Assembly (NCBI GenBank): GCA_947000775.1
Contig: CAMQGK010000147.1
Span: forward strand, 3,536,974-3,600,973
Origin: Pterois miles
Lineage: Eukaryota > Chordata > Actinopteri > Perciformes > Scorpaenidae
Direction: 5' to 3'
DNA: 64,000 bases
The translations under genes were made by a program, and so were the position numbers. Under the pieces are notes generated by a model. That model ran no database searches and was not told the origin of the DNA. It saw only the letters and a program-made list of their open reading frames with translations. This document shows, in pieces, positions 24,632 to 38,900 of the stretch; position 1 is the first letter of the stretch, and each line of letters opens with the position of its first letter.

Positions 24632-27600
24632 GTAACGGGACTAGAGCTTCATAGACAAGGGAACGAGACTAGAGCTTCATAGACAAGGGAACGAGACTAG
24701 AGCTTCATAGACAAGGTAACCAGACTAGAGCTTCATAGTTAAAACTAGAGCTTTATAGACAAGGTAACGAGACTAGAGCTTCATAGACAAGGGAACGAGA
24801 CTAGAGCTTCATAGACAAGGGAACGAGACTAGAGCTTCATAGACAAGGTAACGGGACTAGAGCTTCATAGACAAGGTAACGAGACTAGAGCTTCATAGAC
24901 AAGGTAACGAGACTAGAGCTTCATAGACAAGGGAACGAGACTAGAGCTTCATAGACAAGGTAACGAGACTAGAGCTTCATAGACAAGGTAACGAGACTAG
25001 AGCTTCATAGACAAGGTAACGAGACTAGAGCTTCATAGACAAGGTAACGAGACTAGAGCTTCATAGACAAGGGAACGAGACTAGAGCTTCATAGTTAAAA
25101 CTAGAGCTTTATAGACAAGGTAACGAGACTAGAGCTTCATAGACAAGGTAACGAGACTAGAGCTTCATAGACAAGGTAACGAGACTAGAGCTTCATAGAC
25201 AAGGTAACGGGACTAGAGCTTCATAGACAAGGTACAAGTTGCTTATAGAAAGGTAACAGGACTAGAGCTTCATAGACAAGGTAACGAGACTAGAGCTTCA
25301 TAGACAAGGTAACGAGACTAGAGCTTCATAGTTAAAACTAGAGCTTCATAGACAAGGTAACGGGACTAGAGCTTCATAGACAAGGTAATGGGACTAGAGC
25401 TTCATAGACAAGGTAACGAGACTTGAGCTTAATAGACAAGGGAACGAGACTAGAGCTTAATAGACAAGGTAACGGGACTAGAGCTTCATAGACAAGGTAA
25501 CGAGACTAGAGCTTCATAGACAAGGTAACGAGACTAGAGCTTAATAGACAAGTTAACGGGACTAGAGCTTCATAGACAAGGTAACGAGACTAGAGCTTCA
25601 TAGACAAGGGAACGAGACTAGAGCTTTATAGACAAGGTAACGGGACTAGAGCTTCATAGACAAGGTAACGGGACTAGAGCTTCATAGACAAGGTAACGAG
25701 ACTAGAGCTTCATAGACAAGGTAACGAGACTAGAGCTTCATAGACAAGGTAACGAGACTAGAGCTTCATAGACAAGGTAACTAGACTAGAGCTTCATAGA
25801 CAAGGTAACGAGACTAGAGCTTCATAGACAAGGTAACGAGACTAGAGCTTCATAGACAAGGTAACGAGACTAGAGCTTCATAGACAAGGTAACGGGACTA
25901 GAGCTTCATAGACAAGGTAACGAGACTAGAGCTTCATAGACAAGGTAACGAGACTAGAGCTTCATAGACAAGGTTACGAGACTAGAGCTTCATGAAAGTT
26001 AACGGAACTAGAGCTTCATAGACAAGGTAACGAGACTAGAGCTTCATAGACAAGGTAACGAGACTAGAGCTTCATAGACAAGGTAACGAGACTAGAGCTT
26101 CATAGTTAAAGACTAGAGCTTCATAGACAAGGTAACGAGACTAGAGCTTCATAGACAAGGTAACGAGACTAGAGCTTCATAGACAAGGTAACGAGACTAG
26201 AGCTTCATAGACAAGGTAACGAGACTAGAGCTTCATAGACAAGGTAACGAGACTAGAGCTTCATAGACAAGGTAACGAGACTAGAGCTTCATAGACAAGG
26301 TTACGAGACTAGAGCTTCATAGTTAAAGACTAGAGCTTCATAAACAAGGTAACGAGACTAGAGCTTCATAGACAAGGTAACGAGACTAGAGCTTCATAGA
26401 CAAGGTAACGAGACTAGAGCTTTATAGACAAGGTAACGGGACTAGAGCTTCATAGACAAGGTAACGGGACTAGAGCTTCATAGACAAGGTAACGGGACTA
26501 GAGCTTCATAGACAAGGTAACCAGACTAGAGCTTCATAGACAAGGTAACGAGACTAGAGCTTCATAGACAAGGTAACCGGACTAGAGCTTCATAGTTAAA
26601 ACTAGAGCTTCATAGATAAAGAAAGAAAGAAAAAGAAAGAAAGAAAGATATTTTTTTGCAAGTGGGGAAATCAGTTTTACACTCTGTTGTTCACACAGTA
26701 CATATACATGTCAATGGAGAGATGTCAGAGTGATGAGGCTGCTCCTGACAAGCGACCCAGAGTAGTGGGGGTTTGGTGCCTTGCTCAGGGGTACCGCGAC
26801 TAGTGCTTCATAGACAAGGTAACTAGACTAGCACTTCATCCAAAGGTAACCAGACTTGGTCTTGGTCCATAGGCGAGTTGAACCCGTGACCTCCGCTTCC
26901 TAGACCCAAAGTACCTTACAGACTGAGCTTCATAGACAAGGCCCCCAGGCGGTAGTAGCTTCATAGACAAGGTAACGAGACTAGAGCTTCAGAGACTAGA
27001 GTAACGAGACTAGAGCTTCATAGACAAGTTAACAACTAGAGCTTCATAGAATAACGGGACTAGAGCTTCATAGATGAGGTAACCAAACTAGAGCTTCATA
27101 GATGAGGTAACCAGACTAGAGCTTCATAGATAAGACTAGAGCTTCATAGATGAGGTAAAGAGACTAGAGCTTCATAGACAGTAACGAGACTAGAGTTTCA
27201 TAGATGAGGTAACGAGACTAGAGCTTCTTAGACAGTTAACGAACTAGAGCTTCATAGACAAGGTAACCAGACTAGAGCTTCATAGATGAGGTAACGAAAC
27301 TAGAGCTTCATAGACAAGGTAACAGACTAGAGCTTCATAGATGAGGTAAAGAAACTAGAGCTTCATAGACAAGGTAACGGACTAGAGCTTCATAGATGAG
27401 GTAAAGAAACTAGAGCTTCATAGACAAGGTAACCAGACTAGAGCTTCATAGACAAGGTAACGAGACTAGAGCTTCATAGACAAGGTAACCAGACTAGAGC
27501 TTCATAGATGAGGTAACAGAGACTAGAGCTTCATAGACAAGGTAACCAGACTAGAGCTTCATAGTTAAAACTAGAGCTTCATAGATAAGGTAACCAGACT

Positions 27601-30600
27601 AGAGCTTCATAGACAAGGTAACGAGACTAGAGCTTCATAGACAAGTTAACCAGACTAGAGCTTCATAGACAAGGTAACCAGACTAGAGCTTCATAGACAA
27701 GGTAACCAAACTAGAGCTTCATAGTTAAAACTAGAGCTTCATAGACAAGGTAACCAGACTAGAGCTTCATAGACAAGGTAACCAGACTAGAGCTTCATAG
27801 ACAAGGTAACCAGACTAGAGCTTCATAGTTAAAACTAGAGCTTCATAGATAAGACTAGAGCTTCATAGACAAGGTAACCAGACTAGAGTTTCATAGATGA
27901 GGTAAAGAGACTAGAGCTTCTTAGTTAAAACTAGAGCTTCATAGATAACACTAGAGCTTCATAGATGAGGTAAAGAAACTAGAGCTTCATAGATAAAACT
28001 AGAGCTTCATAGACAAGGTAACCGGACTAGAGCTTCATAGTTAAAACTAGAGCTTCATGATAAGACTAGAGCTTCATAGATAATGAAAGGTAAAGAAACT
28101 AGAGCTTCATAGGCAAGGTAACGAGACTAGAGCTTCTTAGTTAAAACTAGAGCTTCATGATAAGACTAGAGCTTCATAGATAAAGTACAGAGACTAGAGC
28201 AAACTGACATGGCGTCATTCTGTGATATCAGCCTCTAAAATGTGAGGATTTTTTCTGGTATATTATCGTAAATTTAATATCTCTGGATGTTAAACTGTCG
28301 GTTGGACAAAATGAAACTTTTTAAAAACATCACCTCCTTTAGGAGTTTGTGATTGTAAAAAATTAAATTTTTCACTATTTTCTGACATTTCAGAAACTGA
28401 AAAATGAATTTCTATGTCAACTTGAAAAGGGAATTACTCTTTTTAACATGACATAGTTCCTCTTTAAAATGAATCGCTGCCATTTATTTGTATTTAATGT
28501 GTTTTATAAAATGTTCACAAGTTGTTATGATAAAAATATTGATTATAGCTGCTTTAAGAGCTCAAGCTGACCTTAATGAAGACAAGGGCAGAGTAATAAC
28601 ACAAGCTCTGATCACCAGATGAATGGGTGAATACCTGCAGACATCCGGCTGGTAGTTAAATATAAGTTAAATATAATATAATATATAAGTATAAATATAA
28701 GTCTATGGGTGTTAACAGGGGAAGTCAATGTGAGCAGTAGTTGTTGAGGTTCCCAGCAGCTCAGAGATAAATCAGGACATTGATACTGTTCTCCGGGAAC
28801 ATCTCTGCTTTCTCACGGAGTCGGTATCACTCCTTCACAATAGAGGCTTTGTTGGCCTCTTACATCAGCTGATCCACTTCAGGAGAACTGAGACGGTGCA
28901 GGACGGAGGTCAAAATGTACAAAACTAACCTCTTTTTGAGCTTTTTGGAGAGCTGATCTAAATTTTTAGATGTACCAAAAACAGGTCAAACATTCCTGTT
29001 GATATTCTTTTAATTTGGCGGGTTAAAGATCTGTCCTGTGATCATTACGCTTCATTTTACAGGTCTGCAAAGTTCATGGTGAATAGGTGATAATGAGCAA
29101 GTAATCTATTTAAATTCAAATTACCCGAAAATTTACCTCAAAATTGATCAAAAATGTCGTTATTATAAGCATTATTTAATAATGATATGCTAAAATAGCC
29201 CGTAATGATTAAAATAGGGTCCTTAGGCCTGAGATGTACGCTGCTCTTCATCGTAGGTGGAAAACCAAAACTAATAGAGGACACTTCTGATCAGGCACAG
29301 AGCTCATCATTATGATTTATTGTCTACACTGATGTAACCTGATAGCAGCAATGATTCAGGGAGTTTTGTTGCCTAAACCTAAATAAGTTGTAGTGTTGTT
29401 GCCTAAACCTAAAGAAGTTGTAGTTTTGTTGCTTAAATCTAAACAAGTTGTAGTGTTGTTGCCTAAACCTAAAGAAGTTTTAGTTTTACTTTCTAAACCT
29501 AAAGAAGTTGTAGTGTTGTTGCCTAAACCTAAAGAAGTTTTTCTTTCAAAACCAAAAAAAGGTGGTGTTATTGTCTAAACCTAATAAGTTGTATTTTTTG
29601 TTGTTTACACTGAAACAAGTTGTAGTGTTGTTGTTTAAAACTAAGAAGTTGTAGTTGTGTTGCCTAAACCTAAATAAGTTGTTTTGTTGCCTAAACCTAG
29701 AGAAGTTGAAGTGTTGCTGCCTAGACCAAAATAAGTTGTAGTTTTGTTGCTTAAACATAAACAAGTTGTAGTGCTGTTGCTTAAAACTAAGGAGTTGTAG
29801 TTTTATTGCCTAAACCTAAAGAAATTGTAGTTTTACTGTCTAAACTTAAATAAGTTGTAGTGTTCTTGCCTAAACCTAAATAAGTTGTTTTGTCGCCTAA
29901 ACCATAATACATTGTAGTTTTGTTGCTTAAACATAAACAAGTTGTAGAGTTGTTGCTTAAAACTGAGGAGTTGTAGTTTTGTTGCCTAAACTTGCAGAAG
30001 TTATAGTTGTGTTGCCTAGACCTAAAACATCCTAATTATTTTAATGACGTAATCATTAACTAATCATTAACGACCTTCTCTATAAAACTCATTAACGGTT
30101 GGTTCACAGCAGTTGGTCCTCATTCGGTCCACAGTAACTTTTCTCATTTCTGTGTCTCTTATTGTGAAGTGCTGCCCACTCTGGATCCTGGAGATGTTGT
30201 TGGAGATGTTGAACTTCTTCTGCTGCTGTTCAGAGCTGCTAAAGGTCCAGTCAGCTGAATAATAACCACAGCCAGCAGTGTAATCCAAGCCGGCTGATCC
30301 CAGTAGCACTGAAACTTTAAAGAGCTGCTTCCCCTCATGCAGAGAAGTAATCAGCCTGATGCAACAGACAGACCAGGATGATCACCCAGTTTAAATCTGA
30401 ATGAGGCTCAATGACCACCGAGACATGTGATAGTAGTTATTGATACAAGCTGTTGCAGAAATGATCAGTTAGAAGAGAAAAGAGCCAAGAATTCAGCGAA
30501 TGTGTTTGGATTTAAACAGATTTAAACTTTAGACCCTGAATCAGTGGTATTAAGCCTCTGGATATTTAGTGTCCCATTTCCGTCCCATTGAGCTGCTGAC

Positions 30601-33600
30601 TTGTAACCTGATGAATCAGGTCAGACCCGGTGTGGTTGTGTCTCCGAGGGAGATTATTCTGCTCTGAACAGAGCGCCGGCTTTGTGTCGGAGGGAGGAGG
30701 GATAATAGGCGGTGGATATACCCGGCCGCCGGCGGGAAACTGGAGCCGAGCAGATACAGGCCGGTGTTGATGACGAGCTGCTTCCCTGCTGAACGACGGA
30801 GAGAAGACGTAATTATTCTACAGCTGCAGCTGACTATTATTATAACGGTATACTTTAATGAATCAGTCTCAGGTTATTTTACAGGGCTGCAAATTTCATT
30901 AAAATTAGGTGATAATTAACAAGTAACTTATTTGAAGTTTCTTCCAAATTACCCCAACATTTACCTCAAAAACTGATCATATCACTATGGAGGCGTTTAT
31001 TTCACAACAGTGACCGGTTGTGCCCTCCTCAAATTTTTATTTCATTTTATTGCAGATTTTGTACGTGAACATTTTCGGCCACGAAGGTATTGAGAGGGAG
31101 AATCTGACACTACATAAAAAATACTGATGATATTAAATCAGTTTTGTTGCTGATCTTTGACACATCCAAGACTCTAATCACTACCAGTGTCCCAAATTTT
31201 TGTGTTTTTTTTGGTAACAAATTATCAATAAATCAAATATTTAGACACATCAGATCTCAAAAATACTACTAAAAGGTTCTTGCAGAGATTCCCGCCACAT
31301 CACTGCTGTGATAGCTGCTGTTAGGAGCTAACGAACACTGAGTCGATCAGAAGGAGGTCCATCATGGTCTCTGTCTGCCTCCATCATTCAGGTACGTTTC
31401 CTGGAGCAGCAGAACAAGATGCTTGAGACCAAACTGGAGCTGCTGCAGGGTCAGGGGGTGGGCCGGTCCAACGTGGAGCCCCTGTTCGAGGCCTACATGG
31501 CGGGTCTGAGGCGCCAGATGGACCTGGTCAACAACGACAAGACCAAGCTGGACGGGGAGCTGAGGAACATGCAGGGCCTGGTGGAGGACTACAAACACAA
31601 GTAAGTCTCTGTGGTACTAAACCGAGTATCTGTAGTAGTAAACAGAGTCTCTGTGGTACTAAACCGAGTATCTGTAGTAGTAAACAGAGTCTCTGTAGTA
31701 GTAAACCGAGTATCTGTAGTAGTAAACAGAGTCTCCGTGGTACTAAACCGAGTATCTGTAGTAGTAAACAGAGTCTCTGTGGTAGTAAACAGAGTCTCTG
31801 TGGTACTAAACCGAGTATCTGTAGTAGTAAACAGAATCTCTGTAGTAGTAAACCGAGTATCTGTAGTAGTAAACAGAGTCTCTGTGGTACTAAACCGAGT
31901 ATCTGTAGTAGTAAACAGAGTCTCTGTGGTACTAAACCGAGTATCTGTAGTAGTAAACAGAGTCTCTGTGGTAGTAAACAGAATCTCTGTGGTACTAAAC
32001 CGAGTATCTGTAGTAGTAAACAGAGTCTCTGTGGTACTAAACCGAGTATCTGTAGTAGTAAACAGAGTCTCTGTGGTACTAAACCGAGTATCTGTAGTAG
32101 TAAACAGAGTCTCTGTGGTAGTAAACCGAGTATCTGTAGTAGTAAACAGAGTCTCTGTGGTACTAAACCGAGTATCTGTAGTAGTAAACAGAGTCTCTGT
32201 GGTAGTAAACTGAGTATCTGTAGTAGTAAACAGAGTCTCTGTGGTACTAAACCGAGTATCTGTAGTAGTAAAGAGAGTCTCTGTGGTAGTAAACCGAGTA
32301 TCTGTAGTAGTAAACAGAGTCTCTGTGGTACTAAACCGAGTATCTGTAGTAGTAAACACAGTCTCTGTGGTAGTAAACAGAATCTCTGTGGTACTAAACC
32401 GAGTATCTGTAGTAGTAAACAGAGTCTCTGTGGTACTAAACCGAGTATCTGTAGTAGTAAACAGAGTCTCTGTGGTACTAAACCAAGTATCTGTAGTAGT
32501 AAACAGAGTCTCTGTGGTACTAAACCGAGTATCTGTAGTAGTAAACAGAGTCTCTGTGGTAGTAAACCGAGTATCTGTAGTAGTAAACAGAGTCTCTGTG
32601 GTACTAAACCGAGTATCTGTAGTAGTAAACAGAATCTCTGTAGTAGTAAATAGAGTCTCTGTGGTAGTAAATACAGTCCAGTCTCTGTAGTTGTAAATAG
32701 AGTCTCTGTGGTACTAAACCGAGTATCTGTAGTAGTAAACAGAATCTCTGTGGTACTAAACCGAGTATCTGTAGTAGTAAACAGAATCTCTGTAGTAGTA
32801 AATAGAGTCTCTGTGGTAGTAAATAGAGTCTCTGTAGTAGTAAACAGAATCTCTGTAGTAGTAAATAGAGTCTCTTTAGTAGTAAATAGAGTCTCTGTAG
32901 TAGTAAACAGAGTCTCTGTGGTAGTAAATAGAGTCTCTGTGGTAGTAAATAGAGTCTCTGTAGTAGTAAATAGAGTCTCTGTAGTAGTAAATAGAGTAAA
33001 TAGAGTCTCTGTAGTAGTAAACAGAGTCTCTGTGGTAGTAAATAGAGTCTCTGTGGTAGTAAATAGAGTCTCGTAGTAGTAAATAGAGTCTCTGTGGTAG
33101 TAAATAGAGTCTCTGTAGTAGTAAATAGAGTCTCTGTGGTAGTAAATAGAGTCTCTGTAGTAGTAAATAGAGTCTCTGTGGTAGTAAATAGAGTCTCTGT
33201 AGTAGTAAACAGAGTCTCTGTGGTAGTAAATAAAGTCTCAGTGGTAGTAAACGGAGTCTCTGTGGTAGTAAATAGAGTCTCTGTAGTAGTAAATAGAGTC
33301 TCTGTAGTAGTAAACAGAGTCTCTGTGGTAGTAAATAGAGTCTCTGTAGTAGTAAATAGAGTCTCTGTAGTAGTAAATAGAGTCTCTGTGGTAGTAAATA
33401 AAGTCTCAGTGGTAGTAAACGGAGTCTCTGTGGTAGTAAATAGAGTCTCTGTAGTAGTAAACAGAGTCTCTGTGGTAGTAAACAGAATCTCTGTGGTAGT
33501 AAATAGAGTCTCTGTAGTAGTAAATAGAGTCTCTGTAGTAGTAAATAGAGTAAATAGAGTCTCAGTGGTAGTAAACGGAGTCTCTGTGGTAGTAAATAGA

Positions 33601-35868
33601 GTCTCTGTAGTAGTAAATAGAGTCTCTGTGGTAGTAAATAGAGTCTCTGTAGTATCTCAGTATAGATCATTTTATTTGTGTGTGTTGCAGATATGAGGAT
33701 GAGATTAACAAGAGAAACAACCTGGAGAACGACTTTGTCATCCTGAAGAAGGTCAGCACACACATTCATTCATTCATTCATTCATTCATTCATACGTTAC
33801 AGGTGTGGTGAGTAAGATGAGCTACTCTATTGTCCTCTATTGTCTCTACTCTGCATTCCCACTCACATTAAAACCCTTAAATGCTTTGGTATCTTTATCG
33901 TCAGCGTTACATGAGACCAGCAGCCTGAGTCCATCCAGGAAACCTGTTATTCACTTCGGTTCAAACACAGTTAGCTCTTCCGGTTTAGCGTCAGCAGTGT
34001 GTTAAACAGCTGCCCTGCAGCGATCGAATGGTTTCACCAGACACGGTTTTATAATACAACATACAACTAGCACTAGCTAGCCAGTTAGCAGCTAGCTTGT
34101 GCCAGATAGCTATAGTTGGCTAGCTAGCTTGTTATCTATCAATAAAGTTCCAGCTATAATAGAGCTAGCTAGAGGATTATATATATATCCAACGTGATTT
34201 TTCCTTTCCTGTGGGTCTTAACGCTTTTATTTATTATTTTAATGTCCTCTTGGTTTTGAATTGGTTTTAGTTTTTTATTGTGTTGCATTTATGTTTTTTA
34301 TGTATAACTGTACAGCACTTTGGCCAACTGTTGTTGTTTTTAAATGTGATTTATAAATAAATTTGGATTGTATTTGGTTATTTTAGCCATGCTAGCTGAC
34401 CTTTGATCTCTGAATTGGAGAATGCTAGCATGCTAACATGCTAAAACAAGATGGTGAACCTGATGAACGTTATACCTGCTAAACATGCTAGCGGCCTCAC
34501 AGAGCTGCCGTCATGTCTGTAGACTCTCGTCTTGTTAAATCTGTTTGTTTCTGTGTTTTCAGGACGTGGACTCGGCCTACCTGGTGAAGGCCGACCTGGA
34601 GGACAAGGTGGGAGCTCTGACTGACGAAATCAACTTCCTTCGCAACGTCTACGAGGAGGTAGAGAAACCATTTAATGCTCTGATTCATGAAAACATCGTG
34701 CTGTGGTATCTGGTATGTGGTTATTTCCTCTGTCACTGTCTCACCGTCCTCTGGTTCATTGTTCTGTCTCACTGGAGACATCAACTGTCTCTGGACGACT
34801 TTATATCAGCCAACAGACCAACCAACTTCTGTCTTCAGTTATTGTCACTTATATTAATACTGAAACACAGGAAACTTGTTCATTTTATCCCCTAAAGAGC
34901 TTGAAGCTCTGCAGCGTCACACAGTCTGAACATGATGAAGATTTCAAGAATAAACTCATATTATGAGAAAAAAAAGCCATAATTTAATGAGAATAAACTC
35001 ATAATATTATGAGAAAAAAGCCATAATTTAATGAGAATAAACTCATAATATTATGAGAAAAAAGCCATAATTTAATGAGAATAAAGTCATAATATTATGA
35101 GAAAAAAGCCATAATTTAATGAGAATAAAGTCATAATATTGTGAGAAAAAAGTCATAATTTAATGAGAATAAACTCATAATATTATGAGAAAAAAGCCAT
35201 AATTTAATGAGAATAAACTCATAATATTATGAGAAAAAAGCCATAATTTAATGAGAATAAAGTCATAATATTGTGAGAAAAAAGTCATAATTTAATGAGA
35301 ATAAAGTCATAACTTTACCAGAAAAAAGTCATAATTTAATGAGGATAAATTCATAATATTGTGAGAAAAAAGTCATAATTTAATGAGAATAAAGTCATAA
35401 TATTGTGAGAAAAAAGTCATAATTTAATGAGAATAAACTCATAATATTATGAGAAAAAAGCCATAATTTAATGAGAATAAACTCATAATATTATGAGAAA
35501 AAAGCCATAATTTAATGAGAATAAAGTCATAATATTGTGAGAAAAAAGTCATAATTTAATGAGAATAAAGTCATAACTTTACCAGAAAAAAGCCATAATT
35601 TAATGAGAATAAACTCATAATATTATGAGAAAAAAGCCATAATTTAATGAGAATAACCTCATAATATTATGAGAAAAAAGCCATAATTCAATGAGAATAA
35701 AGTCATAATATTATGAGAAAAAGTCATAATTTAATGAGGATAAAGTCATAACTTTACCAGAAAAAAAGTAATGTCGTCGTCCACTAAAGGTTCCTCCAGG
35801 TTCATGTGGTTCTTCCTCAAGAATAAACTCAGTTTTTTCAAGGTCCTGATACTGATGATAATAATAAT

Positions 35869-35904
<36 letters not shown>

Positions 35905-38900
35905 AATAATAATAATAATAATAACTGATGGTAATGTGGAGCTGATGTGACAAAAGATGAAGTATTTGTTTATTAGTGAAACCTAAACTGAAGTATGACT
36001 TCACAAGATGATCCACTTTCTTCATTTTCACACTATTTCCACTCTACAATAACAAATATTCAAATTACTACTTTATAATCTTATGACTTTATTCTCATAA
36101 TATTACAGTTTTTTTTCTCGTAAACTTCTGACTTTATAATACAATGATATTTTTTTCTCAAAATCTCAGCTTTATTTTTTCCCCCTCAATGTGGCCCTGA
36201 TACTTGTTGTATGATTCTGATATTACTGAAAATATTTTGGTTATATATGTAAAGTTATTATTTTACTAATTACTAGCATGTTCGTCAGTTTTTAGAGTCC
36301 CTCAGAAACTTCTGTTTTGTTCCTCAGTTCTGTTTCCTTGTATTTGCAGCGTGTTTTTGTGTGTGTGTGTGTGTGTGTTGTCAAATTGGTAAATATATTT
36401 TTTAAATTTTCTTCTGTTTTATTTATTTGAAACATATTTAGTTTTATATATTTACATGTGTTTTCTTAAATTACAGTGTGTTGACCTTTAAATAATGAAG
36501 ATAAGATAAGATAAGATGAACCTTTATTAATCCCTGGAGGGAAATTCAGTAATTCAGAAATGAATGCAAAATAGCTAAAATATGAATACTAAAATAATTA
36601 AATAAATTAATGCAAAAATTAGTAAATATAGTTTTTTTAAATATAATATAAATACATGAACAAATAAAATAGAAAAGTAAACAGAAAAGTAAATAAATAA
36701 GGGTACGAATACGAAGATAAAGTCGTAACATATTTTTGTTCAAGAAAGAATCAAACAACAATATCTAATATCAGAAACAAATTGAAAATCTTGTTTAAAT
36801 CTCAGTAGAACTGGTCCTGTGTTGTCTCCAGGTGTTATTTATACATATATACAGGATGGTAGTGTATACATACATACAGGATGGTAGCGTATACATACAT
36901 ACAGGATGGTAGAGTATACATACATACAGGATGGTAGCGTATACATACATACAGGATGGTAGTGTATACATACATACAGGATGGTAGTGTATACATACAT
37001 ACAGGATGGTAGAGTATACATACATACAGGATGGTAGCGTATACATACATACAGGATGGTAGTGTATACATACATACAGGATGGTAGAGTATACATACAT
37101 ACAGGATGGTAGCGTATACATACATACAGGATGGTAGAGTATACATACATACAGGATGGTAGTGTATACATACATACAGGATGGTAGCGTATACATACAT
37201 ACAGGATGGTAGCGTATACATACATACAGGATGGTAGAGTATACATACATACAGGATGGTAGTGTATACATACATACAGGATGGTAGAGTATACATACAT
37301 ACAGGATGGTAGCGTATACATATATACAGGATGGTAGCGTATACATATATACAGGATGGTAGCGTATACATATATACAGGATGGTAGTGTATACATATAT
37401 ACAGGATGGTAGTGTATACATACATACAGGATGGTAGAGTATACATATATACAGGATGGTAGCGTATACATATATACAGGATGGTAGTGTATACATACAT
37501 ACAGGATGGTAGAGTATACATATATACAGGATGGTAGCATATACATATATACAGGATGGTAGCGTATACATATATACAGGATGGTAGCGTATACATATAT
37601 ACAGGATGGTAGTGTATACATACATACAGGATGGTAGTGTATACATATATACAGGATGGTAGTGTATACATATATACAGGATGGTAGCATATACATACAT
37701 ACAGGATGGTAGTGTATACATATATACAGGATGGTAGCGTATACATACATACAGGATGGTAGTGTATACATACATACAGGATGGTAGTGTATACATACAT
37801 ACAGGATGGTAGTGTATACATATATACAGGATGGTAGTGTATACATACATACAGGATGGTAGCGTATACATATATACAGGATGGTAGTGTATACATATAT
37901 ACAGGATGGTAGCGTATACATACATACAGGATGGTAGTGTATACATATATACAGGATGGTAGTGTATACATATATACAGGATGGTAGTGTATACATACAT
38001 ACAGGATGGTAGTGTATACATATATACAGGATGGTAGAGTATACATACATACAGGATGGTAGAGTATACATATATACAGGATGGTAGCGTATACATACAT
38101 ACAGGATGGTAGAGTATACATACATACAGGATGGTAGCGTATACATACATACAGGATGGTAGCGTATACATATATACAGGATGGTAGTGTATACATACAT
38201 ACAGGATGGTAGCGTATACATACATACAGGATGGTAGCGTATACATACATACAGGATGTTACTGTATATTGTGCTTCCTGTCTCTGACCAGGAGCTGCGT
38301 GAGCTGCAGGCCAGCATCAAGGACACCTCGGTGGTGGTGCAGATGGACAACAGTCGCAGCCTGAACATGGAGCAGATCGTAGCCGAGGTCAAAGCTCAGT
38401 ACGAGGAGATCGCAGCCCGCAGCCGAGAGGAGGCCGAGGCCTGGTACAAGAGTAAAGTAAGGAGGCGGGAGTCCTGACTGTAATGTGTCCAGGGACAGAG
38501 CACAGTCACTGAAGATGCACAAGATATCCAGCATCCATTATAAACAACTAGAAATTACTGGGATCTGGATCTGGGATCTGTTATGTTTGAGACAACATCA
38601 GACCTGACTGAAACATTATTAGAATAATAAATCAGCAACTTCATGAAAATCTTCAAAATTAGCAGGAATTACATTTCAAATGTAAAAGTTTTTAATGCTG
38701 CAAACTGGTCAAAATGTAAACTAAAATTAAAATGACATTATATAATGTATGTAATATATAAACATAAAATTGGCCTCACTGATATCTGATCCAAATCGTA
38801 ATCTGAAAACTTTTACTGTTGAATAAATGTGTAAAAAGTAAAATATTTCCCTCTGAAATGTGGTGGAGTAGATAGAAGTATTAAGTGTGGGAAATACTTC

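Noticed and set aside
24619..28205. Resemblance to a CRISPR array (regular short repeats)
   Set aside because: Units are contiguous with no unique spacers, and the host is a vertebrate.
29340..30030. CCTAAA-containing repeats as interstitial telomere sequence
   Set aside because: The unit is ~30 bp and lacks consecutive TTAGGG/CCCTAA hexamers.
31589..33769. Long frames with VSVVVNR, TTTDTRFSTTE or YLLLQRL repeats on both strands
   Set aside because: Products of a 21-bp array in keratin intron 2; stop-free because the unit is a multiple of three.
36795..38392. Three overlapping - strand frames of about 470-520 codons with a YVCIHYHPVCMYTLPSC-type repeat
   Set aside because: They are the three frames of a 25-bp minisatellite in a keratin intron. 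A period not divisible by three gives the same peptide cycle in each frame, with no codon bias and no independent start.
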